A DNA stretch of 64,000 bases from Cyclobacterium sp. SYSU L10401 (GTDB lineage: Bacteria; Bacteroidota; Bacteroidia; Cytophagales; Cyclobacteriaceae): contig NZ_WOFO01000001.1 of assembly GCF_010993705.1 (NCBI RefSeq), positions 710,132 to 774,131 of the forward strand. Direction: 5' to 3'. The position numbers and the translations under genes are program-made. Position 1 is the first letter of the stretch; each line of letters opens with the position of its first letter. The notes under the pieces are model-generated. The model ran no database searches and was not told the origin of the DNA. It was given only the letters and a program-made list of their open reading frames with translations. Shown here in pieces: positions 33,588 to 43,488 of the stretch.

Positions 33588-34337
33588 ATGAAAAACGAAA
33601 GAAATGGAAATCATGCCCTGGGGTTATTGATTTTAGTCATCGGGGCATTGCTGCTGTTAAAGCAATCAGGCCTTTTTATACCGGGATGGGTATTTTCCTG
33701 GCCCATGATATTGATTGCTATAGGCCTTTATTCTGGCTACAAAAACGGCTTTCAAAATACAGGATCGGTGGTTTTGCTATTGATAGGTGGGTTCTTTCTT
33801 TTAAGAGATAAGATATTCCTTCCCTACGAATTGGGTCCTTATTTATTGCCGGTAGGTTTGATTTTACTAGGCTTATTCATCATTTTCAAAAAAACCAATA
33901 ATCCGGCGATTAACTGGAAAGATTGGGAGGGAAATTATGACAAGTGGGAAAAGAAGCTAAGGACCGGTGGGGCCGCAGAAGGGGAGATGAAGGATAATTC
34001 CGATTATTTGAATGTGGAAGCCCTTTTTTGCGGGATTAAAAGGAAGGTGATATCAAAAAACTTCAAAGGCGGGGAAATCACCACCGTATTTGGTGGTACA
34101 GATATAGATTTGATGCATGCTGATATTCAAGGTCAGGCAGTATTGAAGGTTTCCGTGGTTTTTGGCGGTGTCAAACTAATTGTGCCTCCCCACTGGGATG
34201 TACAGCTGGGCGTAAGCAATCTGGCTGCCGGTGTGGAAGACAAGCGTTACCTGCACCAGGCTACCCAGGATCCGGAAAAGAAGTTGGTCATTACAGGATC
34301 GGTTATTTTTGGAGGCATTGAAATTTCCTCTTATTGA
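33588..34337 (+). CDS. LiaF-like membrane protein (cell-wall-active antibiotic response family)
   Basis: The 249-residue protein has four hydrophobic helices in the first 105 residues (GLLILVIGALLLLKQSG, FSWPMILIAIGLYSG, GSVVLLLIGGFFLL, LLPVGLILLGLFIIF) and a C-terminal beta-helix-like domain with FGGTDIDL, VVFGGVKLIVPP and VIFGGIEI repeats, as in LiaF/YvqF. LiaF restrains a histidine kinase in Firmicutes; here it directly precedes a LytS-type kinase. The kinase frame begins at a TTG overlapping this stop codon or at ATG 34352, so coupling is likely. Confidence 0.85.
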   Translation: MKNERNGNHALGLLILVIGALLLLKQSGLFIPGWVFSWPMILIAIGLYSGYKNGFQNTGSVVLLLIGGFFLLRDKIFLPYELGPYLLPVGLILLGLFIIFKKTNNPAINWKDWEGNYDKWEKKLRTGGAAEGEMKDNSDYLNVEALFCGIKRKVISKNFKGGEITTVFGGTDIDLMHADIQGQAVLKVSVVFGGVKLIVPPHWDVQLGVSNLAAGVEDKRYLHQATQDPEKKLVITGSVIFGGIEISSY

Positions 34338-34351
34338 AAATCAAGTTAAGA

Positions 34352-35395
34352 ATGGAAACTCCTGGAAAATCATATCGTATTTCCGGCGAATGGCTGGATC
34401 AGGTATTCTTTCTACTGTTGGTTTTTGCAGGAGTGTTGGTTTGTTCGTTTTGCTGGCACCAGCAGTGGGCATGGGGTCTGCAGGATGCCCTGATGAGCAT
34501 GCTTGCTTTTGCGTTGGGGGTCTTGGGCATGAACCTGATTTTGTATTATTATCCCATTGGAAAGTTCAGGACCTGGCCAGCACTCATGTTTTCCTTATTG
34601 ATCAGTATGGCCTTGGTTTTCCTTTGCAGAATGGTTTGGAAGGGTGATTTATGGGGAGATCAATTGTTTTTATCATTTTTTGACGCCTCTGTTCCATTCA
34701 GGCTGACCCTGGGTTTGTTGCTTTTTCACCTGGTGGCATTGCAAATCATGTCAGGGAAAACAACGGTAAAGGATTTTCAGCTGATGCAACAAGGAGAACA
34801 GCGCCAGAAATTAACGAAGGATGCGGAGTTGCATTATTTGCGACAGCAGATGCAACCCCATTTCTTGTTCAATAGCCTGAATTCTATCAATGCCCTTTTG
34901 GGAAATCAACCCGAAAAAGCCAGGGAAATGGTACAGGGCCTGGCTGACTTTTACCGGGAGAACCTGAATAAAGACCCGAATAAATGGGAAAATCTGGAAA
35001 AGGAGATGGCAGTTATCTCACAGTATCTCGCCCTGGAGAAAATTCGCTTCGGACATCGCCTGGGCTATGAAATTGAAATCCCCGAAGAGTTAAAAGAAGT
35101 GAAATTGCCTTCTTTGTTGATTCAGACTTTGGTAGAAAATGCGGTGAAGCATGGGCTGTATGGTACCACGGGAGAGATTACCATCCGGATTGAGGCGAAA
35201 AGGGATAAAAACATGTTGGTGATCATTGTTCAAAATCCAACGGAAAAAAAATCAGGGAAAGCCTCCGGGACAGGATTTGGGCTAAAATATCTGGAAAGAA
35301 GGTTATTTCTTATTTTTGGAAGGCAAGACCTGCTTAGCTATAGCCAAAAGGCAGGGTTTTTCTCAGCCATCCTTAAAATCCCCTATCTTGTATGA
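34352..35395 (+). CDS. LytS-type membrane sensor histidine kinase
   Basis: The kinase (347 residues from ATG 34352) has four membrane helices within about residues 10-140 and a His_kinase (PF06580) domain with LRQQMQPHFLFNSLNSINA carrying the phosphorylated His near residue 170, then the ATPase part with LVENAVKHGLYG (N box) and GTGFGLKYLERRL (G box). It probably signals from the membrane through the response regulator that overlaps it by four bases (ATGA at 35392-35395). The LiaF-like protein upstream is the likely modulator. Confidence 0.93.
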   Translation: METPGKSYRISGEWLDQVFFLLLVFAGVLVCSFCWHQQWAWGLQDALMSMLAFALGVLGMNLILYYYPIGKFRTWPALMFSLLISMALVFLCRMVWKGDLWGDQLFLSFFDASVPFRLTLGLLLFHLVALQIMSGKTTVKDFQLMQQGEQRQKLTKDAELHYLRQQMQPHFLFNSLNSINALLGNQPEKAREMVQGLADFYRENLNKDPNKWENLEKEMAVISQYLALEKIRFGHRLGYEIEIPEELKEVKLPSLLIQTLVENAVKHGLYGTTGEITIRIEAKRDKNMLVIIVQNPTEKKSGKASGTGFGLKYLERRLFLIFGRQDLLSYSQKAGFFSAILKIPYLV

Positions 35396-36132
35396 TACGC
35401 TGTTTGATTGTAGATGATGAGCCATTGGCGCAGGAGCTCCTAATGGAATACCTGGAGGATTTTCCGGAAATTCAGGTGATAGGAGCCTGCAATGATGGAT
35501 TTGAAGGGTTTAAAGCCATCTCAGAGTGGCAGCCAGATTTGTTGTTTTTGGATATTCAAATGCCAAAAATCAACGGCTTCGAATTACTGGAGTTACTGGA
35601 AAATCCCCCGAAAGTAATCTTCACCACTGCCTATGATGCTTATGCCTTGCGTGCTTTTGATCAGCATGCCCTGGATTACTTGCTGAAACCATTTTCCAAA
35701 GAAAGGTTGAAACAAGCCTTAGATAAAGTTTCAAAGGACCCTCAGGTATCCTCCACCGTCACCAACCCCTCCACCATCAACAGGGATCTTCAACCAAAAG
35801 AAAACCTCAGGCGGTTGGTGGTCAAAACCGGAAACAAAATCCATGTCCTACCCATAGAGAACATTGCTTATATGTCGGCAGATGGTGACTATGTCAAAAT
35901 TGTATCAGAAGGCAAAAGTTACCTGAAGCTGAACACCATGAGTGATCTGGAACAAACCCTAGATCCGATGGAATTCATTAGAATCCACCGTTCCTATTTG
36001 GTCAATATTCTGGAAATAAGCAAAATAGAGCCCTACCAAAAAGAAAATTACCTGGTGATTCTTAAGGATGGAACCCAATTGCCTGTCAGCAAAACGGGTA
36101 TGGGAAAGCTCAGAAAGGCATTAAGGATTTAG
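35392..36132 (+). CDS. LytTR-family response regulator
   Basis: The 246-residue protein has a receiver domain (phosphoacceptor D54 in LFLDIQMPKING, T/K side at FTTAYDAY and LLKPF) and a C-terminal LytTR DNA-binding domain (KIHVLPIENIAYMSADGDYV, EFIRIHRSYLVNI). It is the cognate regulator of the LytS-type kinase with which it overlaps. Target genes cannot be read from the window. Confidence 0.95.
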   Translation: MIRCLIVDDEPLAQELLMEYLEDFPEIQVIGACNDGFEGFKAISEWQPDLLFLDIQMPKINGFELLELLENPPKVIFTTAYDAYALRAFDQHALDYLLKPFSKERLKQALDKVSKDPQVSSTVTNPSTINRDLQPKENLRRLVVKTGNKIHVLPIENIAYMSADGDYVKIVSEGKSYLKLNTMSDLEQTLDPMEFIRIHRSYLVNILEISKIEPYQKENYLVILKDGTQLPVSKTGMGKLRKALRI

Positions 36133-36183
36133 GAAGTCATGACAGGCTTTTTTTAAAAAAAATCCCGGTGGGGAATAAACAAA

Positions 36184-36214
36184 AACGTCTTCCTAAAGAG
36201 GAAGACGTTGATTC
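36184..36214 (-). terminator. Rho-independent terminator (usable on both strands)
   Basis: A perfect 11-bp stem AACGTCTTCCT/AGGAAGACGTT (36184-36194 and 36199-36209) with an AAAG loop lies 5 bp after the DUF2795 stop codon. On the minus strand it is followed by a T-rich run (TTTTTGTTT with one mismatch). It also separates the LytTR gene from the converging gene. Confidence 0.85.
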
Positions 36215-36436
36215 TTAATATTCATCTTCATTAAAGAAGAAATCATCTTTGGTAGGATAATCCGGCCAGATTTCCTCAATGTTCTCATAAGGTTCACCAT
36301 CATCTTCCAGCTCCTGAAGGTTTTCTACCACCTCTAAAGGTGCTCCTGAACGGATAGCAAAGTCAATCAACTCATCTTTAGTGGCAGGCCACGGAGCGTC
36401 TTCCAAATAGGAGGCAAGTTCTAAAGTCCAATACAT
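36215..36436 (-). CDS. DUF2795-family small acidic protein
   Basis: This 73-residue acidic protein begins MYWTLELASYLEDAPWPATKDELIDFA and contains SGAPLEVVENLQEL and a C-terminus rich in Asp, Glu and Phe. The pattern matches DUF2795 proteins, which are almost universal in Bacteroidota and of unknown function. It ends in a strong terminator and looks monocistronic and well expressed. Confidence 0.85.
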   Translation of the reverse strand: MYWTLELASYLEDAPWPATKDELIDFAIRSGAPLEVVENLQELEDDGEPYENIEEIWPDYPTKDDFFFNEDEY

Positions 36437-36514
36437 AGTCTACACAAGTTTTAAACGTCCCCTTGAACGGGGTGCAAAAATATAAATTCTTTTTAAATCT
36501 CAAACAATTATGGG

Positions 36515-37765
36515 TCAATTGTTTGTAAGTTCTTTTAATATGTGGTTTTTCACGTCCACCTTTCTTTTATAAGCCCCGATTTTTCTTCGCATCATTTGGT
36601 CAAACCCATCTTCCTGGGTCCTGAAGTTGTCCGCATTTTCTTTTACGGTATTCAGCTCTCGTTGATCTCTGGCAATCAAGTCTTTCAGTAAACCGGATTT
36701 GATGGTGATTTGCTCCTCGATAGGTTTATTTTCAAATCCCGGGTACTTGGAATTACAAAGTTTGTCCAGAAAGGATTTTTCAAAAACGATTTCTGAAAAG
36801 AATACGAATGAGCCAATACTTTGTTGTGCATTTCTGGGTTTTTTTGGAGGTAATTTTTTCCATTCTGCCTGCAACCTTTTGGCCTGTGCCAATTTGTCCT
36901 CATCTACCTTTCCCCTGGAAAGCACTTTCATTTCATCGGCCAATTTTTCTATTTTTTTGATCATCAGGCCAGGGCTCAGTTTGGGTGCGTTTTGAGCCAT
37001 TCGTTTGTACCTGCTAAAAATGCGGTTGTTCAACTTTGAAAACTCATCCCAGATAGGTTGTCTCTTGGCAGCGGGTACCCTGCCGGAGGTTTTCCACTGT
37101 TTTTGGATCTTCTTGCTGATCTCAAAAGCTGTTTTTACGTCGGCCATGTCATGGGCTTCCCGGGCCTGCTCCAGCAAGCTTTCGTATACCTTGATGTTCT
37201 GCTCTGCCTGTAGGGCCAGTCCGTCAAAATAGTTTTTCCTGTTGCCATAAAAAACATCCAGAATAGACTGAAATTCCTGTTCTATGTCGGCTTCCAGCTC
37301 TTTTTCCACCGGTCCGGTTTTGAGCCATTTCAGCTTTAATTCCTTGAAAGCTTCGGATGCTTCCTTCCAATCGGTACTGTCTTTAATGGCTTCAGCTTCC
37401 GCTATCAAGGCCCTTTTGATTTCCAGGTTTTTCTTTCTGTTGGATTGGATGATTTCTTCCAGGTAAGCTTCCTGTTCTTCAAGTTCCCTGATCAGGGCTG
37501 GAAAATCTCCCAGGCCGTCATAATTCATCAAAGAATTTTTCAGGTGGATCAGTTTCATCAGAAAAGAACCTTTGTTCTGATTTTCCTGAATATCTGATTT
37601 GAGCTTTTCCACTTTGCCTTTCACTACCTCATACCGATCCTCGAAATAGCGAATCGTGGAGGCTTCGTCCTCTTTCACTTCTCCTATTATCCGGTCTTCC
37701 TGGCCCAAAAAACCCTTTAAATAAATTTTGTCTTCTTTTATATATCCATAAGGATGCTCCGTCAT
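36515..37765 (-). CDS. DUF349 domain protein
   Basis: The protein (416 residues from ATG 37765; a TTG three codons earlier is less likely) is highly charged and helical. It carries repeated DUF349 units of about 70 residues, recognisable by WKEASEAFKELKLKWLKTG, KTAFEISKKIQKQWKTSGRVP and LAQAKRLQAEWKKLPPK. DUF349 proteins are coiled, ribosome-hibernation-like or stress-related in some reports, but the function here is unknown. It is monocistronic. Confidence 0.9.
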   Translation of the reverse strand: MTEHPYGYIKEDKIYLKGFLGQEDRIIGEVKEDEASTIRYFEDRYEVVKGKVEKLKSDIQENQNKGSFLMKLIHLKNSLMNYDGLGDFPALIRELEEQEAYLEEIIQSNRKKNLEIKRALIAEAEAIKDSTDWKEASEAFKELKLKWLKTGPVEKELEADIEQEFQSILDVFYGNRKNYFDGLALQAEQNIKVYESLLEQAREAHDMADVKTAFEISKKIQKQWKTSGRVPAAKRQPIWDEFSKLNNRIFSRYKRMAQNAPKLSPGLMIKKIEKLADEMKVLSRGKVDEDKLAQAKRLQAEWKKLPPKKPRNAQQSIGSFVFFSEIVFEKSFLDKLCNSKYPGFENKPIEEQITIKSGLLKDLIARDQRELNTVKENADNFRTQEDGFDQMMRRKIGAYKRKVDVKNHILKELTNN

Positions 37766-37895
37766 GATCAGCAAGGTTGGTTGTAATTCTGAAGTGGTTT
37801 TTCCAATTTCTGCAAATTAATTAATAATGCTTCATTTATCCTAAGAAAGCGGATTTTTTACCATCTTTGTTGATTAAATTAAACGTAAAAGAACC

Positions 37896-39575
37896 ATGAG
37901 TAATGAAAAAATAATTTTTTCTATGGCCGGGGTCTCAAAAATCTACCCTCCACAGAAGAAAGTACTTAAGGATATTTATCTGTCATTTTTTTATGGTGCC
38001 AAAATTGGTGTATTGGGTCTCAATGGCTCTGGTAAAAGCTCTCTGCTTCGAATCATAGCGGGCAGGGATTCGGAATACCAGGGAGAAGTGGTTTGGTCAC
38101 CAGGTTATTCTGTGGGAATGCTGGAGCAGGAACCTGTACTAGATCCTGCCAAAACTGTCAAAGAAGTGGTGGAAGAAGCCGTTGAGACTACCATCAACCT
38201 GCTCAAGGAATTTGAGGCCATCAACGAAAAATTTATGGATCCTGCCGTGATGGAGGATCCCGATGCCATGGATAAATTGATCAATCAGCAAGGAGAAGTT
38301 CAGGAAAAACTGGATGCGGCCAATGCCTGGGAATTGGAAACCTTGTTGGAAAAGGCCATGGATGCCCTCAGGTTGCCTCCTGCGGAAGCCATTGTAGAAA
38401 ACCTATCCGGTGGAGAGAAGCGAAGGGTGGCCCTCTGCAGGTTGCTTTTGCAGGAGCCGGATGTATTGCTGCTGGATGAACCTACCAACCACCTGGATGC
38501 GGAATCCGTGCTTTGGCTGGAACAACACCTCAAATTGTACAAAGGGACAGTCATCGCAGTCACCCACGATCGTTACTTTCTGGACAATGTGGCAGGTTGG
38601 ATATTGGAACTCGATAGGGGAGAAGGCATACCCTGGAAGGGCAACTATTCCAGCTGGTTGGAGCAAAAGCAGGATCGTCTGAAAAAGGAAGAAAAGACCG
38701 AATCCAAAAGACAAAAAACCCTGGAAAGAGAATTGGAATGGATTCGCATGTCTCCCAAGGCCAAGCAGTCCAAAGGTAAGGCGAGGTTAAATGCCTATGA
38801 TAAATTGGTAGGTGAAGAAGCCAAAGAGAAAGAATCCAAACTGGAGCTTTACATTCCCCCGGGTCCCCGCCTGGGCAGCAAGGTCATAGAAGTAAAGGGG
38901 GTGTCCAAAGCATTTGGCGAAAAACTCTTGTTTGATGACCTGACCTTTTCTCTCCCTCAGGGTGGAATAGTGGGGGTGATAGGCCCCAATGGAGCAGGAA
39001 AGTCCACCTTGTTCAATATGATTACGGGCAAAGAAAAACCCGATGCCGGTCATTTTGAGATTGGAGAGACGGTTGAAATTGCCTATGTAGACCAGGAGCA
39101 TGATGATTTGGATCCCAAAAAATCCGTGTACGAGATCATCTCTGAAGGCAATGAATTTATTCAATTGGGAAATAAGGAAATCAATGCCCGGGCCTATGTC
39201 AGCCGCTTCAATTTTGGCGGGGCAGACCAGGAAAAAAAGGTAGGCGTTCTTTCAGGGGGTGAGCGAAATCGCGTCCACCTGGCCATGACCTTGAAAAAAG
39301 GAGGGAATTTATTGTTATTGGATGAACCTACCAATGACCTGGACGTCAATACCCTCAGATCCCTGGAGGAAGCCTTGGAGAATTTTGGAGGTTGTGCCGT
39401 GATCATTTCCCACGACAGGTGGTTTTTGGATAGGATATGTACTCATATTCTTGCCTTTGAGGGAGATAGTTCAGTGTACTGGTTTGAAGGTAATTTCAGT
39501 GACTATGAAGAAAACAAAAGAAAACGGCTGGGTGATTTGAGTCCGAGAAGGATTAAATACAAAAAATTGATATAG
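37896..39575 (+). CDS. ettA: Energy-dependent translational throttle protein EttA (ABC-F ATPase)
   Basis: The 559-residue soluble ABC-F protein has two ATPase cassettes. The Walker A motifs are GLNGSGKSS and GPNGAGKST, signatures are [13 protein letters not shown] and [13 protein letters not shown], and Walker B/H-loop segments are [11 protein letters not shown]...THDR and [11 protein letters not shown]...SHDR. The linker [21 protein letters not shown] and the total length identify EttA, which binds the ribosomal E site and gates the first elongation steps by ATP/ADP ratio. There are no membrane helices. A terminator follows. Confidence 0.96.
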   Translation: MSNEKIIFSMAGVSKIYPPQKKVLKDIYLSFFYGAKIGVLGLNGSGKSSLLRIIAGRDSEYQGEVVWSPGYSVGMLEQEPVLDPAKTVKEVVEEAVETTINLLKEFEAINEKFMDPAVMEDPDAMDKLINQQGEVQEKLDAANAWELETLLEKAMDALRLPPAEAIVENLSGGEKRRVALCRLLLQEPDVLLLDEPTNHLDAESVLWLEQHLKLYKGTVIAVTHDRYFLDNVAGWILELDRGEGIPWKGNYSSWLEQKQDRLKKEEKTESKRQKTLERELEWIRMSPKAKQSKGKARLNAYDKLVGEEAKEKESKLELYIPPGPRLGSKVIEVKGVSKAFGEKLLFDDLTFSLPQGGIVGVIGPNGAGKSTLFNMITGKEKPDAGHFEIGETVEIAYVDQEHDDLDPKKSVYEIISEGNEFIQLGNKEINARAYVSRFNFGGADQEKKVGVLSGGERNRVHLAMTLKKGGNLLLLDEPTNDLDVNTLRSLEEALENFGGCAVIISHDRWFLDRICTHILAFEGDSSVYWFEGNFSDYEENKRKRLGDLSPRRIKYKKLI

Positions 39576-39619
39576 TACCCGGGGATTTTTCTAAAAAGAT
39601 GCATTGAATTTAAAGGAAG

Positions 39620-39642
39620 GCACCCGAAAGACGGGTGCTTTT
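39620..39642 (+). terminator. Rho-independent terminator after ettA
   Basis: The stem GCACCCG/CGGGTGC (39620-39626 and 39632-39638) has an AAAGA loop and is followed by TTTT, 45 bp after the ettA stop codon. Confidence 0.85.
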
Positions 39643-39765
39643 CCGCTTTATTCAGTGCCCCATTCCCTCCCTTTCGGAAACCAGGTTGCTATTATTCAAC
39701 CCAGGTTATGTATTAGGTTTCGTTATGAAGGCTTTGGTGTAAAAGAATCGGTCGAACCCACGTTT

Positions 39766-40065
39766 TTAGGAAGTTTTTTTTAAACTAAAGGCATCTAATA
39801 ATTCTCCTGTTTCCATATCCACAAAGGAAGCCCGTGACTCGGATAAGGTGGGATTATTTTCCTTGAGATAGGTCCAGGCACATTTCCTCCAATAGTGGCC
39901 GGAACTGGGGTAATAGGTATATAACTTTTTGTAGATGTAAAACTGGTTTCCTTCCACCATGATGGATCTGTTTTGAATCAGGTGTCTGAACCCCTTCATC
40001 ATTTCCTGATTCATTTGCTCAGGTTCATCCAAAAAGTTTTTCCAACTGGTTTTTAAATCCTCCAT
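39766..40065 (-). CDS. Hypothetical protein, 99 aa
   Basis: This complete frame begins MEDLKTSWKNFLDEPEQMNQ and contains an aromatic-rich centre (FYIYKKLYTYYPSSGHYWRK) and a PepSY-like or surface-like ending (SFVDMETGELLDAFSL). It has no signal peptide and no recognised family. It converges with ettA and starts at a divergent gap of about 550 bp. Confidence 0.55.
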   Translation of the reverse strand: MEDLKTSWKNFLDEPEQMNQEMMKGFRHLIQNRSIMVEGNQFYIYKKLYTYYPSSGHYWRKCAWTYLKENNPTLSESRASFVDMETGELLDAFSLKKTS

Positions 40066-40618
40066 CGCATCCCTATAAAATTCTAAATGAAATCAAAAAA
40101 ATTGAATTTCTCCCAAGACATATTTTGGCCAGTCACTACCATGAATGAAGTAACAATCGTTTAAATTTGGTTAGGTATATGAAGAATCCCGGTGATTGGA
40201 AGCTTCAATCTGGAATATATGGATTTTTTGTGTAAAAAATCAAGAAATGTCCAAAATTTTTCCAATATAATTAAATCCCTGTTTCTAATCAACTGATTAT
40301 AAATCAGGAAGGATTTAATTGACTGATGCCTGTTTTGCTGTTGTCATAAAATTTCTCAATTTTTCTGCCGCATTTAAAGTCCATCCTTGATTTACTTTGA
40401 CTGGATCGGATAGGATCTGAAAACCTGGTTTTTTTTGGAAATTAATTTTCCCTCCGAATGAATTTATATGTTCAACGGAAACAGCCTGACCTGCTGCAAA
40501 CCGATTTTCCTGAGCAACCTGTTTTGACCTCTGTTAAGTTTTCTTTTTTAAATAAAATTGAATGGGTTAATCCTCTTTTTTGTTTCTTTGTATTTTACAG
40601 GGTATACCACGGGAATTT
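40066..40618 (+). other. Non-coding stretch
   Basis: These 553 AT-rich bases separate the divergent hypothetical gene and the aminotransferase. No credible ORF, tRNA or hairpin was found. It presumably contains two promoters, but no good TAnnTTTG match close to either gene was seen. Confidence 0.5.
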
Positions 40619-41953
40619 ATGATGAGACAATTGTTATTGCGTCCGGGCGCTGAAGAATTGAATTATGAAATCAGGGGCATAGTTAAAAAAGCCCGGATGA
40701 TAGAAGAGTTGGGTTATGCCATCACCTGGGAAAATATTGGTGACCCCATCCAGAAAAATAATGTCATTCCTGAATGGATGAAGGAAATCGTTGCGGGATT
40801 GGTTCAGGATGACCACAGCTATGGATATGCGGATAGCAAAGGTATGATGGCTACACGGAAATTTCTGGCCACCTGCAATAACAAGAAAGGAGGCGTGCAA
40901 ATTGGTCCTGAAGACATCCTTTTCTTCAATGGATTAGGTGATGGGATAGCCAAACTCTATCAATTTCTTATACCCACGGCCAGAATCATTGGTCCTTCTC
41001 CCGCCTATTCCACCCACAGTTCAGCAGAGGCTGCTCATGCCAATACCCGACCCATTACCTATAATCTTGACCCGGGTAATAGTTGGTATCCTGATATGGA
41101 CGACCTGTACAATAAGGTGAAATACAATTCATCGATTGTGGGAATATTGATCATCAACCCTGATAATCCCACAGGTATGGTTTATCCCAGGGAGGTATTG
41201 GATCGGTTTGTAGAGATTGCCAGGGAGTTTAACCTGCTTTTGATCGCAGATGAAATATACCAAAACATCACCTATAATGGATACGAGGCCATTGGACTTT
41301 CCGAAATTTTGGGAGATGATCTTCCCGGGATTTCCCTGAAGGGCATTTCCAAGGAGTTTCCCTGGCCCGGGTCCCGCTGTGGCTGGATGGAGTTTTATAA
41401 CAAGCATACTTCGGAGGAGTTTTCCAAACTTTGCACCACCTTGGAGAATGCCAAAATGATAGAAGTTTGCTCTACTACCCTGCCCCAGCTGGCCATACCA
41501 AAAATCATGAGTCATCCGGATTACAAAGCTTACAGGAAAAAAGCCAATGCGGCCATAGGCACCAGAAGTAGGATCATGGAGGAGGTTTTGGGCAATGTAA
41601 AAGGGATCAAGTTCAATAAAACCAAGGGTGCTTTTTACAATACAGTAATTTTTGAAGAAGGAGTCTTGGATGAAAACCAATCTTTACCCATCAGCGATGA
41701 GCGAATAAGGGTGTACCTGGATAAGTGGTTGCAGGAAAAAGAAATGCCTCATGATAAGCGGTTTGTTTACAATTTACTGGCATCAGAGAAGATTTGTGTG
41801 GTACCTGTCAGCTCCTTCTGTTCAGACCTGAGGGGATTCAGGGTTACCCTCTTGGAAGAAAACGAGGACGTCTTTCGCGATACTTTTGAAAGATTGGCCA
41901 AAAGCATTGGGGCTTACCTGAACTCTTCCAAAAAGGTGCTGACCAACCATTGA
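40619..41953 (+). CDS. Class I/II pyridoxal-phosphate-dependent aminotransferase
   Basis: The start is ATG 40619 (or 40622), giving about 444 residues. Conserved segments are YGYADSKGMMATRKFLA, IINPDNPTGMVY (NPDNPTG), LIADEIYQNITYNG (cofactor Asp and Tyr) and the PLP lysine segment LKGISKEFPWPGSRCGWMEF, followed by the substrate-carboxylate Arg region (RGFRVTLL). It transfers amino groups between an amino acid and a 2-oxoacid in the cytoplasm; the donor cannot be specified. Its last 110 bp overlap the convergent gene at 41844. Confidence 0.92.
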   Translation: MMRQLLLRPGAEELNYEIRGIVKKARMIEELGYAITWENIGDPIQKNNVIPEWMKEIVAGLVQDDHSYGYADSKGMMATRKFLATCNNKKGGVQIGPEDILFFNGLGDGIAKLYQFLIPTARIIGPSPAYSTHSSAEAAHANTRPITYNLDPGNSWYPDMDDLYNKVKYNSSIVGILIINPDNPTGMVYPREVLDRFVEIAREFNLLLIADEIYQNITYNGYEAIGLSEILGDDLPGISLKGISKEFPWPGSRCGWMEFYNKHTSEEFSKLCTTLENAKMIEVCSTTLPQLAIPKIMSHPDYKAYRKKANAAIGTRSRIMEEVLGNVKGIKFNKTKGAFYNTVIFEEGVLDENQSLPISDERIRVYLDKWLQEKEMPHDKRFVYNLLASEKICVVPVSSFCSDLRGFRVTLLEENEDVFRDTFERLAKSIGAYLNSSKKVLTNH

Positions 41954-42902
41954 GACTGGTTTCATGTTCCCGCAGTTTTTTCAATGAATCATCAGGCATA
42001 AACAGGCTATCGCTTTCATCTATTGGTTCTGCCGCTGGATCCAACTCAGGCTGGCCGGCGAGAATCCAGGCGGTATACCAGAAGTCAGCGATCATTTTGA
42101 TGGTATGGCGCAATTGCCTTTCCACCTGACCGGCAAGCATCTGGTGGTAGGCCCTGCTATATGCTTTGGAATATACCCGGGTGTTGATGCCGCCTCGTTC
42201 CTCATAGCTGTATTTTTTATCTTTCGGAAAACGTGCATCTAGCCGTGCTTCAAATCCCAATACCGAGTCCAGCGCAGCATGCGATTGCCTGAGAGCTTCC
42301 CAAATAGCTATTTGTGGATCAGGAATATATGCTGCCTTTCCTACAAAAAAATTGTAATCTGAGGCAAAAAGCTCCGGGAGGCGGCTTTCCCAAAATCCGT
42401 GGATGCCATATTGTCCGGTAAATTGTCCATTGTAGTTTTTGGTGGTATGCAAAGGAACGTTAATATCTCCCAAGTAATGCCCCAGGTCAGCAGCTAGACG
42501 GAGAATGACCGGAATGTCCTTTCGGCCAAACGCATGGGTTAGTTGCAGGAATGTCTGGTAAGTACTCCAGGGTGCGATGCCATTATTCCTGAGGCTATCC
42601 TCCCCGATCTGCTTTACGGCATCTGACCAATATCGGGGCAATACCAGTAGGGCACTATCCCCGTATACATCCAGGTCAATAAAGTGTTTTTCAGCTTCCC
42701 CTTTTACGGCATACCTCCTCCGGTCCGGGTTTACTGCCCTTTCACTGATGTACCGGATATGTGGTTTGAAGCATGCCATCAGTTCTGTCGGGAGTGAAAA
42801 TACAGCCTGTCTGTTGATCAATTTGTGTGCATAGAACCCCCAGGCCGAAGTCTGCGTCAGGCCGGCTTGCAGAAGTATAATTATCAAAAGTATTATTCTC
42901 AT
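41844..42902 (-). CDS. Secreted zinc-dependent phospholipase C/S1-P1 nuclease-like protein
   Basis: The 352-residue protein has a signal peptide (MRIILLIIILLQAGLTQTSA) directly followed by WGFYAHKLINRQAVFSLP; the mature N-terminal Trp and first His fit the zinc-site pattern of this superfamily. Further ligands are in ADLGHYLGDINVPLHTT and YGIHGFWESR. It probably acts in the periplasm or outside on phosphate esters. The last about 37 codons overlap the 3' end of the aminotransferase gene on the other strand, which is unusual and may reflect loss of an earlier stop codon. Confidence 0.85.
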   Translation of the reverse strand: MRIILLIIILLQAGLTQTSAWGFYAHKLINRQAVFSLPTELMACFKPHIRYISERAVNPDRRRYAVKGEAEKHFIDLDVYGDSALLVLPRYWSDAVKQIGEDSLRNNGIAPWSTYQTFLQLTHAFGRKDIPVILRLAADLGHYLGDINVPLHTTKNYNGQFTGQYGIHGFWESRLPELFASDYNFFVGKAAYIPDPQIAIWEALRQSHAALDSVLGFEARLDARFPKDKKYSYEERGGINTRVYSKAYSRAYHQMLAGQVERQLRHTIKMIADFWYTAWILAGQPELDPAAEPIDESDSLFMPDDSLKKLREHETSLNGWSAPFWKSSGKPQCFWPIFQKYRERRPRFLPRG

Positions 42903-42987
42903 GCAGGAAGGGGATTCAAAATGATAGTTAATTTAGTTAAATAGAGGGGAATATAAAACCTTTATTCAAGGTATATTTGGGCAAATG

Positions 42988-43019
42988 TTTTGCAATTATA
43001 AATTAAACCGTTAAATTTG
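42988..43019 (+). promoter_or_regulatory. Predicted promoter of rpsT
   Basis: TTTTG ending at 42992 and TAAATTTG at 43012-43019 are separated by 19 nt, an exact Bacteroidota housekeeping promoter. The rpsT start codon lies 41 bp downstream. Confidence 0.75.
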
Positions 43020-43060
43020 CGGTCCATAAAAGAACAAGAAAAAGTTAATCATAAAAACAT

Positions 43061-43315
43061 ATGGCAAATCACAAATCGGCTTTAAAGAGAATTCGTGCAA
43101 ATGAAGCCAAAAGATTGAGGAACAGGTACCAGGCCAAAACTACCAGGACCTTTATCAAAAGATTAAAAAACACGGAGGACAAGTCTGAGGCGCAGGAACT
43201 GTTGAAGCAGGTGACTTCCATGCTGGACAGATTGGCCAAGAAAAATGTGATACACAAAAACAATGCTGCCAACAAAAAGTCTAAATTGACCAGATTCGTG
43301 AATACCCTTTCCTAA
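43061..43315 (+). CDS. rpsT: 30S ribosomal protein S20
   Basis: The 84-residue basic protein MANHKSALKRIRANEAKRLRN, given here as its start, is typical S20, with LDRLAKKNVIHKNNAANKKSKL near the C-terminus. It binds 16S rRNA during 30S assembly. The gene has its own promoter and a terminator, as is usual for rpsT. Confidence 0.97.
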   Translation: MANHKSALKRIRANEAKRLRNRYQAKTTRTFIKRLKNTEDKSEAQELLKQVTSMLDRLAKKNVIHKNNAANKKSKLTRFVNTLS

Positions 43316-43337
43316 AGAAGGTACTTCTGGACAGTAA

Positions 43338-43370
43338 AAAAAACCCGTTTTGAGAAACAGGGTTTTTTTT
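43338..43370 (+). terminator. Rho-independent terminator after rpsT
   Basis: AACCC/GGGTT with an inner GTTT/AAAC stem and one bulged A (43342-43362) is followed by eight T. It lies about 25 bp after the rpsT stop codon. Confidence 0.8.
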
Positions 43371-43488
43371 ATGTGTATTTTTTTATATTTTTAATGGTAA
43401 TCCCTTGAAAGCAAGAACTTTGTTGTAGGGTTTGGTAGCGGAGGGTTTTTCCAGGGTGCTTGTATCCAGTCACCATTGATTTTTTACC

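Noticed and set aside
39740-39765. Sequence GGTCGAACCC resembling a tRNA T-arm
   Set aside because: No matching acceptor, D or anticodon stems surround it.
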